Shown: positions 1 to 5,071 of the stretch, one piece after another
Position numbering within the stretch: position 1 is the stretch's first letter
Layout: the number at the start of each line of letters is the position of its first letter
Assembly: GCA_018056585.1 (NCBI GenBank)
Contig: JAGPFK010000098.1
Coordinates: 1-6,233 of the forward strand
Origin: Clostridia bacterium
GTDB taxonomy: Bacteria > Bacillota > Clostridia > Saccharofermentanales > UBA5734
Length of the DNA stretch: 6,233 nt
Direction: 5' to 3'
Notes under the pieces: model-generated
Databases searched by the model: none
Told to the model about the DNA's origin: nothing
The model's input: only the letters and a program-made list of their open reading frames with translations
Translations under genes and position numbers: made by a program

Positions 1-1168
1 CCACGACAATATCGGAAATGGAAACGTCTTCTGTCTCGCCGGAGCGATGTGAGACAACCGCTGTCCAATTATTTCTCATGGCCATTTCAATAGCAGCGAG
101 AGTCTCTGAGAGCGTGCCAATCTGATTGAGCTTGATCAGAACAGAGTTGCTAACCCCAAGGTCAATGCCTTTCTGGATGCGTTCCGTGTTGGTAACAAAA
201 AGGTCGTCGCCAACCAGCTGTATTTTCTTGCCTAACCGACTGGTCAACATTTTCCAGCCTTCCCAATCTTCCTCGGCTAATCCGTCTTCGATCGAAACAA
301 TCGGATAGCGTGAAACGAGATCGGTCCAGTAATCGACCATTTCTGCGCTGGTTTTGAATACACCTGACTTCCAGAACAGGTAGCTGCCTTCTTTTCCGGC
401 CGCTTTCGCTTCATCATAAAGCTCTGTTGCCGCTGGGTCCATGGCAATGGCAATATCCGTTCCGGGCCTGAATCCAGCGGCTTTGATGGCCTCAACGAGT
501 AAAGCCAGCGCATCTTCATCACTCTCTAAATTAGGCGCAAAGCCGCCTTCGTCACCAACAGCTGTTGATAAGTGACGGCTTTTGAGCAATTTTTTAAGTG
601 TATGAAAAACTTCAACGCCCCACTGCAAAGCCTGACGAAACGACTCGGCGCCAATCGGCATGATCATAAATTCCTGTAAATTGATGCTGTTGTCCGCGTG
701 TTTACCGCCGTTGATGATATTCATCATGGGGACAGGTAAAACATGAGCCTGAACACCACCTAAATATTGGAACAGATGCAGACCGAGTGATTGTGCAGCT
801 GCTTTTGCGCAAGCCAATGACACAGCCAGTATGGCATTGGCGCCAAGTCTGGCTTTGTTTGGCGTTCCATCCAGTTCGATCATCAGACGATCAATACCCT
901 GCTGGTCAAAAACGTCAAAACCTTCCAGTTCAGGCGCGATGAGTTCATTGACATTCTGTACAGCCTTGAGCACGCCCTTGCCAAGATAACGAGTCGGATC
1001 TTCATCGCGCAGCTCTACAGCCTCAAATGCGCCTGTCGACGCACCTGAAGGAACAGACGCACGGCCAATCGAGCCATCCTCGAGTTCGACTTCAGCTTCG
1101 ACTGTCGGATTACCGCGAGAATCTAAAATCTCCCGCGCCCACACGCCGATAATGAATAATTCTTGCAT
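1..1168 (-). CDS. eno: Enolase (phosphopyruvate hydratase), C-terminus cut by window edge
   Basis: Enolase interconverts 2-phosphoglycerate and phosphoenolpyruvate in glycolysis, as a cytoplasmic Mg-dependent enzyme. I read 389 uninterrupted residues of a usual ~430, so about 40 C-terminal residues lie outside the window. The N-terminal domain has AREILDSRGNPT (11-22) and the mobile SGAST loop (41-45). The barrel has GGKHADN (154-160), LQEF with Glu166, and GDEGGF with Glu207, the expected acid/base partner. Metal ligands are Asp244, Glu294 (SIED) and Asp321 (GDDLFVTN). Catalytic Lys346 sits in LIKLNQIGT, and SHRSGETED (373-381) is the substrate-binding signature. An insertion around 250-268 (LYDEAKAAGKEG) resembles enolases of some Clostridia. 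The ATG at 1168 is chosen because GGAAAGGGG lies 9 bases upstream and the length before AREILDSRG is normal; an in-frame ATG at 1207 has no ribosome binding site. It follows the lactamase-like gene on the same strand but has its own promoter. Confidence 0.97.
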   Translation of the reverse strand, partial: MQELFIIGVWAREILDSRGNPTVEAEVELEDGSIGRASVPSGASTGAFEAVELRDEDPTRYLGKGVLKAVQNVNELIAPELEGFDVFDQQGIDRLMIELDGTPNKARLGANAILAVSLACAKAAAQSLGLHLFQYLGGVQAHVLPVPMMNIINGGKHADNSINLQEFMIMPIGAESFRQALQWGVEVFHTLKKLLKSRHLSTAVGDEGGFAPNLESDEDALALLVEAIKAAGFRPGTDIAIAMDPAATELYDEAKAAGKEGSYLFWKSGVFKTSAEMVDYWTDLVSRYPIVSIEDGLAEEDWEGWKMLTSRLGKKIQLVGDDLFVTNTERIQKGIDLGVSNSVLIKLNQIGTLSETLAAIEMAMRNNWTAVVSHRSGETEDVSISDIVV

Positions 1169-1177
1169 AAATGACAA

Positions 1178-1186
1178 CCCCTTTCC
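1178..1186 (-). promoter_or_regulatory. Ribosome binding site of eno
   Basis: GGAAAGGGG on the minus strand ends 9 bases before the ATG at 1168. It is the only purine-rich block near either in-frame ATG, so it decides the start. It is weaker than the GGAGG sites of the other genes here. Confidence 0.7.
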
Positions 1187-1215
1187 GATTTGCTTATGTC
1201 GCCTCATTTAAGGCC

Positions 1216-1254
1216 GGCAGCCGGAGAAAATTATCTTATGCAGGCCAGGCTGCC
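1216..1254 (-). other. Inverted repeat in the eno mRNA leader
   Basis: GGCAGCC (1216-1222) and GGCTGCC (1248-1254) are perfect 7-base complements around a 25-base AT-rich loop. If transcription starts near 1256, as the -10 site predicts, the stem is at the very 5' end of the eno transcript. A 5' stem of this kind can protect mRNA from decay. It has no T-run after it, so it is not a terminator. That it folds in the cell is inference. Confidence 0.5.
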
Positions 1255-1262
1255 AATATCAA

Positions 1263-1271
1263 ATTATATCA
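1263..1271 (-). promoter_or_regulatory. Extended -10 promoter of eno
   Basis: The minus strand reads TGATATAAT: a perfect TATAAT -10 box (1263-1268) with the TG of an extended -10 element one base upstream. The hexamer at the 17-base spacing (1286-1291, TCAATA) matches the -35 consensus poorly, which extended -10 promoters tolerate. The predicted start near 1256 gives a leader of about 88 bases. This makes eno independent of the lactamase-like gene upstream. Confidence 0.7.
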
Positions 1272-1287
1272 TGAATCAAGGAAAATA

Positions 1288-1303
1288 TTGATTTTAAAAT
1301 CAA
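1288..1303. repeat. 16-bp perfect palindrome, possible operator
   Basis: TTGATTTTAAAATCAA is a perfect 16-bp palindrome. It overlaps the TGA stop of the lactamase-like gene (1300-1302) and the poor -35 region of the eno promoter, a position suited to a DNA-binding regulator. The ends TTGAT/ATCAA equal Fnr half-sites, but the spacing is 6 rather than 4 bases, so an Fnr box is not claimed. AT-rich chance symmetry is possible. Confidence 0.4.
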
Positions 1304-2490
1304 AAGCTCATTGCCGAGTAGATCGTTGCCTGAAGTTTTGGTATGAAGCGTATATGGTCAGCCGGCAGTCGCTGCGTCATGTAGACAATGGTCATTTCAT
1401 CGGCTGGATTGACGCTAAACCAGGTTCCGGCAGCGCCATCCCATCCGAATTCTCCGGACGAGGCCAGACTGCCGGCTAAAGCAGGATCCATCAGCGTACG
1501 TACAGACAGTCCGTAGCCATAGCCGCGCAAGGTATCCCAGTTGCAAGTTTTAAGCTGATCTGGCGTTAAGTGGTTTTGACGCATCAAATGAATCGAACGG
1601 CGGCTGATGATTCGCTGATCTTCCAGGATGCCGCCGCCCAACAGCATTCGCGCAAAGCGTGTGTAATCAGCACGTGTGCTGTAAAGGCCGGCTCCGCCGA
1701 ATTCGATCAGGGGCGGTTCGGTTGGGCTGCCCGGGACTAAGTCCTGCCCTTGACTCGGTGTTAAATGACCTTGTTCTTCGGCATATAACACGGCAAGGCG
1801 GTTAGCCTGGCTGGGCAAAAGATAAAAATCTGTATCACGCATGGACAGCGGTTCAAGTAAGGTTTCTTTCATGTAGCGTCCTAAAGATTTACCCGTTATG
1901 ACCTCGATGACGGCACCGATAACATCGATAGACAGCCCATAAAGCCATTGGCTGCCCGGATCAAAACAAAGCGGGATTTGCCCCAATTGGTTGGCAACGT
2001 CAGGCAAGGATAACTGTTTTCCTTTTTCGGCTTCCTTGTATAGCGTGCCGAACAATTTTGAGATTTCTTGACTAGCGGGATGATTGTCAAACTGATAGGG
2101 AATACCGGACGTCATTGTCAAAAGATGGTGCAAAGTTATTTCGCGTTCTGCCGGCCTGGTCTTCCATCCGTCGACATCTTTAAACCAGACCAGAGGGTGG
2201 CGAAAACCAGGTAAATACAAGCTGACAGGGTCGGATAAATGAACCAGTCCTTTTTCATATAGTGTGAGAAAGAGGACAGCCGTGATGGGTTTCGTCATGG
2301 AAAAGATGCGAAAAATCGTGTCCGGTGTGATGGGTTTTTTTTCGGCGATATCCGCATATCCTGCCTGGACGGCTAAAATTGTCTCACCGCGGCGTGTGAC
2401 CTGCAGGCTCATACCAGCTGTTGAACCAGATTCTACGATTTGTTTCAGATACTGCCTGGTTGCAGAAAAATCATAACCATAAAAAGCCAT
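1300..2490 (-). CDS. Serine hydrolase of the beta-lactamase / family VIII esterase group
   Basis: This 396-residue protein belongs to the beta-lactamase-related serine hydrolases (class C/PBP-like fold, Pfam Beta-lactamase). The nucleophile motif is SMTK, with Ser64 and Lys67. The second motif is the Tyr in WLYGLS (Tyr184, equivalent to the Tyr of YxN). The third, replacing K/HTG, is GEFGWDGAAGT (346-356). HHLLTMTSGIPY (121-132) and FGGAGLYST (264-272) are further family landmarks. I see no signal peptide or membrane segment, so a cytoplasmic enzyme is likely. The substrate cannot be told: relatives are esterases, D-amino-acid peptidases and weak beta-lactamases, and it should not be called a resistance gene. 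The ATG at 2490 has GGAGGT 6 bases upstream. The gene has its own promoter and is followed by eno. No T-run terminator is visible after it. Confidence 0.9.
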   Translation of the reverse strand: MAFYGYDFSATRQYLKQIVESGSTAGMSLQVTRRGETILAVQAGYADIAEKKPITPDTIFRIFSMTKPITAVLFLTLYEKGLVHLSDPVSLYLPGFRHPLVWFKDVDGWKTRPAEREITLHHLLTMTSGIPYQFDNHPASQEISKLFGTLYKEAEKGKQLSLPDVANQLGQIPLCFDPGSQWLYGLSIDVIGAVIEVITGKSLGRYMKETLLEPLSMRDTDFYLLPSQANRLAVLYAEEQGHLTPSQGQDLVPGSPTEPPLIEFGGAGLYSTRADYTRFARMLLGGGILEDQRIISRRSIHLMRQNHLTPDQLKTCNWDTLRGYGYGLSVRTLMDPALAGSLASSGEFGWDGAAGTWFSVNPADEMTIVYMTQRLPADHIRFIPKLQATIYSAMSF

Positions 2491-2496
2491 TTTAAA

Positions 2497-2502
2497 ACCT
2501 CC
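2497..2502 (-). promoter_or_regulatory. Ribosome binding site of the serine hydrolase gene
   Basis: GGAGGT on the minus strand lies 6 bases before the ATG at 2490. It is a strong site and fixes the start. Confidence 0.8.
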
Positions 2503-2550
2503 ATTTGCTCATCTGTTGCCTTTTCGGCTCATTTTAATCCGTCACTTAAT

Positions 2551-2579
2551 ATTATCATGTCTGAATCAGCAATGGTCAA
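2551..2579 (-). promoter_or_regulatory. Promoter of the serine hydrolase gene
   Basis: On the minus strand TTGACC (2574-2579) is separated by exactly 17 bases from GATAAT (2551-2556), each 5 of 6 matches to the main sigma factor consensus. An eight-T run immediately upstream (2582-2589) could act as an UP element. The start would be near 2545, giving a leader of about 55 bases. Confidence 0.75.
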
Positions 2580-2581
2580 TT

Positions 2582-2605
2582 AAAAAAAATGGGAAAAGAC
2601 TTCCC
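2582..2605 (-). terminator. Minus-strand hairpin plus T-run behind the lactamase promoter
   Basis: Read leftward, GGGAA (2605-2601) pairs with TTCCC (2595-2591) around a 5-base loop. After a single A come eight Ts (2589-2582). This is the form of a weak intrinsic terminator for transcripts coming from the right, but no minus-strand gene lies there. It may block antisense transcription from entering the lactamase promoter, or the T-run may serve mainly as an UP element. The stem is short. Confidence 0.45.
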
Positions 2606-2621
2606 GGGACCATAACGCTTA

Positions 2622-2650
2622 TGAACAATTGCCTCTTTTTATGTTAAAAT
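2622..2650 (+). promoter_or_regulatory. Probable promoter of the UroD-like gene
   Basis: TGAACA (2622-2627, 4 of 6 matches) is 17 bases from TAAAAT (2645-2650, 5 of 6), with a TG one base before the -10 box (2643-2644). The start would be near 2657, leaving a leader of about 28 bases. It is weaker than the lactamase and rpsL promoters. Confidence 0.5.
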
Positions 2651-2671
2651 CAAAACGAGACATAAAAAAAC

Positions 2672-2680
2672 GGGAGAAGG
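2672..2680 (+). promoter_or_regulatory. Ribosome binding site of the UroD-like gene
   Basis: GGGAGAAGG ends 4 bases before the ATG at 2685, and its GGGAG part is 8 bases away. Other in-frame ATGs at 2700 and 2712 have poorer sites (for 2712, AAGGA only 4 bases away), so 2685 is preferred. Confidence 0.65.
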
Positions 2681-2684
2681 CTTC

Positions 2685-3788
2685 ATGACTATTGAGAAAA
2701 TGAAGGAAACGATGGGGGCAAAAGAACGTGTCAGACGCACATTCCAGTTTGAAAAAACCGATCGTGTCACGATCGGTTACGAAGCCAACCCCGGCATTCA
2801 CAAACGCCTGTCTGAAGCGCTTGGCATAAAAAGCGGTGACATGGAGCAGGTTTATCAGGCATTGGGTGTGGACTATCGCGGCATTGCCGCGCCTTACATC
2901 GGGCCGGAGCTATTCCAGCCGGTCGAAAACAGGAGGATCGACCCTTTGGAAGGAAGTCGGATGAGGTGGATCGAGCATGCGAGCGGCGGTTATTGGGATT
3001 ATTGTGATTTCCCGCTTGCCGGTGCAAAAGATGAAGATTTCGACGCTTTCCCCATTCCCGATCCGGACCATTTTGACTATGATCTGGCTCTGGAAAAAGC
3101 TCGTTCCTATCAGGGTCAATATGGTCTTTATGTAGGCGGCGCCGGCATACCAGATATCATTAATTCGAATAGTCGCATCATGGGGATGGAGGATTTGTTA
3201 TGTCATCTGGCTCTGGAATATGAGCCTGCACTTCGCTTCATCAAAAGGAGGGTCTCCTTTCAACTCGGCTACCTGGAGCGTCTTCTTGATCATGGCAAGG
3301 ATGAAATTGACTTTGTATGGCTTGGTGAAGACTTGGGAACGCAAAGAGGGCCTTTAATCAGCCTGGAACTTTATCGTAAGATGTTAAAGCCCATCCACAA
3401 GCAGTTTTGCGATCTAGCGGCTGCTTACCATCTGCCGGTTCAGGTCCATACGTGTGGTTCCTCCAGCTGGGCCTATGAAGATTTTATCGAGATAGGGGTT
3501 CGTGGTGTTGACACCTTACAGCCAGAGGCTGTTAATATGAGCCCGAAATATTTAGCAGATCACTTTGGTGGACGGCTGACATTTCGTGGTTGTATTTCGA
3601 CAGCTGGCCCGCTGGCCTTTGGAACCCCCGGGGATGTTGAAACTGTTTGCCGGGAAACCCTTGCCATCATGATGGTTCATCGTGGCTATCATTTTGCTCC
3701 GACACATCAAATTCAGGATAACACACCGGTCGAAAATGTCATTGCGATGTATCAGACAGCGCATCAATACGGCCGTTACTCAATTTAA
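2685..3788 (+). CDS. Uroporphyrinogen-decarboxylase-superfamily protein, methyltransferase-like
   Basis: This 367-residue protein has the UroD/MtaA/CmuA fold family signatures. They include RVRRTFQFEKTDRVTIGYE near the N-terminus, WLGEDLGTQRGPLISLELYRKML (212-234) and VHTCGSSSWAYEDFIEIGV (254-272). Further on come GGRLTFRGCIS (295-305) and GYHFAPTHQIQDNTPVENVIAMY (334-356). His255, Cys257 and Cys303 form a His-x-Cys...Cys set like the zinc site that activates thiols in MtaA, MtbA and CmuA methyltransferases. True haem-pathway HemE lacks this set and has an N-terminal arginine-rich FMRQAGRY motif, which I do not see here. A role in methyl transfer with a corrinoid protein is therefore plausible, but no corrinoid protein or activase gene is adjacent. 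It is cytoplasmic, with no signal or membrane segment. It stands alone, divergent from the serine hydrolase gene and 206 bases before rpsL, and has no clear private terminator. Substrate unknown. Confidence 0.88.
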   Translation: MTIEKMKETMGAKERVRRTFQFEKTDRVTIGYEANPGIHKRLSEALGIKSGDMEQVYQALGVDYRGIAAPYIGPELFQPVENRRIDPLEGSRMRWIEHASGGYWDYCDFPLAGAKDEDFDAFPIPDPDHFDYDLALEKARSYQGQYGLYVGGAGIPDIINSNSRIMGMEDLLCHLALEYEPALRFIKRRVSFQLGYLERLLDHGKDEIDFVWLGEDLGTQRGPLISLELYRKMLKPIHKQFCDLAAAYHLPVQVHTCGSSSWAYEDFIEIGVRGVDTLQPEAVNMSPKYLADHFGGRLTFRGCISTAGPLAFGTPGDVETVCRETLAIMMVHRGYHFAPTHQIQDNTPVENVIAMYQTAHQYGRYSI

Positions 3789-3874
3789 AGAAAGATTTCG
3801 GTCCATTTCTCATTTCATATCAATTTGCTTTTGCAGCGTTGATTGGGGGAATTTACGAAAATCCGGAAATTTTA
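3789..3874 (+). other. Spacer between the UroD-like gene and the str promoter
   Basis: These 86 bases hold no supportable gene, and I see no GC-rich terminator. The last part (about 3858-3874) is AT-rich, directly upstream of the -35 box, and could work as an UP element. Confidence 0.5.
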
Positions 3875-3903
3875 TTTACATTTTATTGAATCGGTGATAT
3901 ACT
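3875..3903 (+). promoter_or_regulatory. Main promoter of the rpsL-rpsG-fusA operon
   Basis: TTTACA (3875-3880) and TATACT (3898-3903) are 17 bases apart, each 5 of 6 matches to the main sigma consensus, with AT-rich DNA upstream. Transcription should begin near G3909, giving a leader of about 86 bases before rpsL. The strength suits a ribosomal protein operon. Confidence 0.8.
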
Positions 3904-3915
3904 AAATTGTCTGAA

Positions 3916-3935
3916 ACCCCAGCAGGGGTCTTTTT
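3916..3935 (+). terminator. Terminator-like hairpin at the start of the rpsL leader
   Basis: ACCCC (3916-3920) and GGGGT (3925-3929) form a 5-bp GC-rich stem with a 4-base loop, followed by C and five Ts (3931-3935). It could end the UroD-like transcript. The rpsL promoter lies upstream of it, though, so operon transcripts must also cross it only a few bases after initiation. It may be a leaky terminator or an attenuator. Confidence 0.55.
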
Positions 3936-3961
3936 ATGCATCTGTACCGAACAGGCTGCAT
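3936..3961 (+). other. Second hairpin in the rpsL leader
   Basis: ATGCA (3936-3940) pairs with TGCAT (3957-3961) and CTGT (3942-3945) with ACAG (3951-3954), around the 5-base loop ACCGA. One side has T and the other GC at the junction. The T-run before it (3931-3935) can also pair with the A-run after it (3963-3970), lengthening the stem and hiding the T-run of the first hairpin. It ends 18 bases before the Shine-Dalgarno site. A regulatory role is inferred only. Confidence 0.5.
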
Positions 3962-3979
3962 GAAAAAAAAGATAATTTG

Positions 3980-3989
3980 AAAGGAGGTG
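3980..3989 (+). promoter_or_regulatory. Near-perfect Shine-Dalgarno of rpsL
   Basis: AAAGGAGGTG matches the complement of the 16S rRNA tail over ten bases, with GGAGG ending 7 bases before the ATG at 3995. It fixes that start over an in-frame TTG at 3977, which would place this site inside the coding region. Confidence 0.9.
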
Positions 3990-3994
3990 TATTG

Positions 3995-4420
3995 ATGCCT
4001 ACGTTCAACCAACTGGTGAAATCAGGACGCAAGGCCAAAAGCTACAAATCGTCTTCACCGGCACTGCATGTATCGTTAAATACGTTAAGAAAGAAAAAAA
4101 CGATACTGCCATCGCCTCAAAAGCGTGGTGTTTGCACGGTCGTTAAAACGACAACGCCAAAGAAGCCGAATTCTGCGCTGCGGAAAGTTGCAAGGGTTCG
4201 CCTGACCAACCAAGAAGAAGTGACAGCTTATATTCCTGGAATTGGCCATAACTTGCAAGAGCACTCAGTCGTTCTGATCAAAGGCGGCAGGGTCAAAGAC
4301 TTGCCTGGCGTGCGTTACCATATCATCCGGGGAACCCTGGATGCGGCTGGTGTCGCAAACAGAATGCAGGGCCGTTCAAAATACGGTGCCAAAAAGCCTA
4401 AGACAGCCAAAACGAGGTAA
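3995..4420 (+). CDS. rpsL: 30S ribosomal protein S12
   Basis: S12 sits at the decoding centre of the small ribosomal subunit and affects decoding accuracy. The 141 residues match the long Firmicutes form (B. subtilis about 138). Landmarks are MPTFNQLVKSGR at the start, SPQKRGVCT (40-48), TTTPKKPNSALRK (52-64), VTAYIPGIGHNLQEHSVVL (76-94) and GGRVKDLPGVRYHIIRG (97-113), then a basic tail. The two lysines of PKKPN (Lys56, Lys57), Lys101 and Pro104 are the ancestral residues at sites where streptomycin-resistance changes occur, so a drug-sensitive S12 is expected. Asp102 in KDLPG is the residue methylthiolated by RimO in bacteria that have it. It is first gene of the str operon here, with a strong promoter and leader upstream and rpsG 149 bases downstream. 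Confidence 0.98.
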   Translation: MPTFNQLVKSGRKAKSYKSSSPALHVSLNTLRKKKTILPSPQKRGVCTVVKTTTPKKPNSALRKVARVRLTNQEEVTAYIPGIGHNLQEHSVVLIKGGRVKDLPGVRYHIIRGTLDAAGVANRMQGRSKYGAKKPKTAKTR

Positions 4421-4427
4421 AGCTGTC
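4402..4427 (+). other. Stem across the rpsL stop codon
   Basis: GACAGC (4402-4407) and GCTGTC (4422-4427) are perfect complements with a 14-base loop that holds the rpsL TAA. No T-run follows, so it is not a terminator. In E. coli the S12-S7 junction of the str mRNA binds S7 for feedback control; this stem is in the equivalent place, but I cannot show it is an S7 site. Confidence 0.4.
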
Positions 4428-4569
4428 AGGTTGGACTATAAGTGATCAGTACACTGTCATCATACACGAAGGTGGAAATGGCATGCGCTGCACAGACACG
4501 GTCCAAAATCGTGAGTACCTATGATTTCGGGAATGAGATCCTGTATAGTCATGAGAGGAGGGAAGAGAA
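4421..4569 (+). other. Long rpsL-rpsG spacer with inverted repeats
   Basis: This 149-base gap is longer than I expect between these genes in Firmicutes. TTGGAC (4431-4436) is complementary to GTCCAA (4501-4506), and AGTG/CACT (4441-4455) could form a small inner stem. A reading frame starting GTG at 4442 has no ribosome binding site and runs into rpsG, so no gene is called. No convincing internal promoter was found. Confidence 0.45.
4556..4561 (+). promoter_or_regulatory. Ribosome binding site of rpsG
   Basis: AGGAGG lies 8 bases before a GTG at 4570 and supports that non-ATG start, which gives S7 its normal N-terminus MPRKGHVPKR. Confidence 0.85.
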
Positions 4570-5040
4570 GTGCCAAGAAAAGGCCATGTTCCAAAAAGAG
4601 AAGTGCTGCCGGATCCAATCTATCACGATGTTCGAGTCACCAAACTGATCAACAACATCATGATGGATGGGAAAAAGAGCATCGCACAAAATATCTGTTA
4701 CGGTGCTTTTGATCTGATCAGAGAAAGCACAGGCCAGAATCCGATGGATGTTTTTAACAAGGCCCTTGAGAACGTCATGCCGATGCTGGAAGTCAAAGCA
4801 AGACGTGTGGGCGGAGCGAACTATCAAGTGCCGATCGAGGTCAGGCCGGAGCGACGACAGACGCTGGCGTTGCGCTGGCTGGTCACATACGCCAGAAACC
4901 GCAACGAACGGACGATGCGTGAACGCCTTGCCAATGAGCTCATTGATGCATCAAACGGGACAGGCGGAGCGTTCAAAAAGAAGGAAGAAATGCACCGAAT
5001 GGCGGATGCCAACCGTGCGTTTGCACATTATAGATGGTAA
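4570..5040 (+). CDS. rpsG: 30S ribosomal protein S7
   Basis: S7 nucleates assembly of the 30S head by binding the 3' domain of 16S rRNA, and it contacts the E-site tRNA. The 156 residues equal the usual bacterial length. The S7 signature is DPIYHDVRVTKLINNIMMDGKKSIAQ (15-40). The RNA-binding beta-hairpin is KARRVGGANYQVPIEV (76-91), followed by RPERRQTLALRWLV and the C-terminal MADANRAFAHYRW. Translation begins with GTG, backed by a strong AGGAGG. It lies between rpsL and fusA, in the standard str operon order. In E. coli S7 is the autogenous repressor of this operon; whether that holds here is unknown, though the long structured spacer before this gene would allow it. Confidence 0.98.
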   Translation: MPRKGHVPKREVLPDPIYHDVRVTKLINNIMMDGKKSIAQNICYGAFDLIRESTGQNPMDVFNKALENVMPMLEVKARRVGGANYQVPIEVRPERRQTLALRWLVTYARNRNERTMRERLANELIDASNGTGGAFKKKEEMHRMADANRAFAHYRW

Positions 5041-5053
5041 AGGTAAAGGTAAA
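5036..5053 (+). repeat. Three tandem GGTAAA hexamers at the rpsG stop
   Basis: GGTAAA occurs three times without a break at 5036, 5042 and 5048. The first copy includes the rpsG TAA stop (5038-5040) and the last runs straight into GGGGAGG, the fusA ribosome binding site. It may be simple slippage expansion that lengthened a purine-rich spacer. Confidence 0.9.
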
Positions 5054-5060
5054 GGGGAGG
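5054..5060 (+). promoter_or_regulatory. Ribosome binding site of fusA
   Basis: GGGGAGG ends 11 bases before the ATG at 5072. This spacing is a little long, but the ATG starts the normal EF-G sequence and no better start exists. Confidence 0.75.
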
Positions 5061-5071
5061 AACGGAACTGA

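Noticed and set aside
1169..1207. Upstream in-frame ATG at 1207 that would add 13 residues to enolase
   Set aside because: No ribosome binding site before it, and enolases do not carry such an extension; the ATG at 1168 has a proper site.
1288..1303. Fnr or Rex binding site
   Set aside because: Fnr boxes have TTGAT-N4-ATCAA and Rex sites TTGTTAA-type arms; the spacing or arms here do not fit.
1171..1479. Plus-strand 102-codon frame opposite the eno leader and the lactamase end
   Set aside because: Antisense to a clear gene for most of its length, no ribosome binding site, no family features.
1300..2490. Antibiotic-resistance beta-lactamase
   Set aside because: No signal peptide and the third motif is of the esterase-like GWDGAAGT type, so a resistance label is not supported.
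3948..3976. Second rpsL promoter using GATAAT at 3971-3976
   Set aside because: The -35 hexamer CGAACA matches only 3 of 6, and transcription would start inside the Shine-Dalgarno site.
4520..4555. Internal promoter before rpsG around TATAGT
   Set aside because: No acceptable -35 hexamer at 16-18 bases spacing.
4442..4648. Possible 68-residue gene starting with GTG in the rpsL-rpsG spacer
   Set aside because: No ribosome binding site, no recognisable family, and two thirds of it is an out-of-frame reading of the spacer and rpsG.
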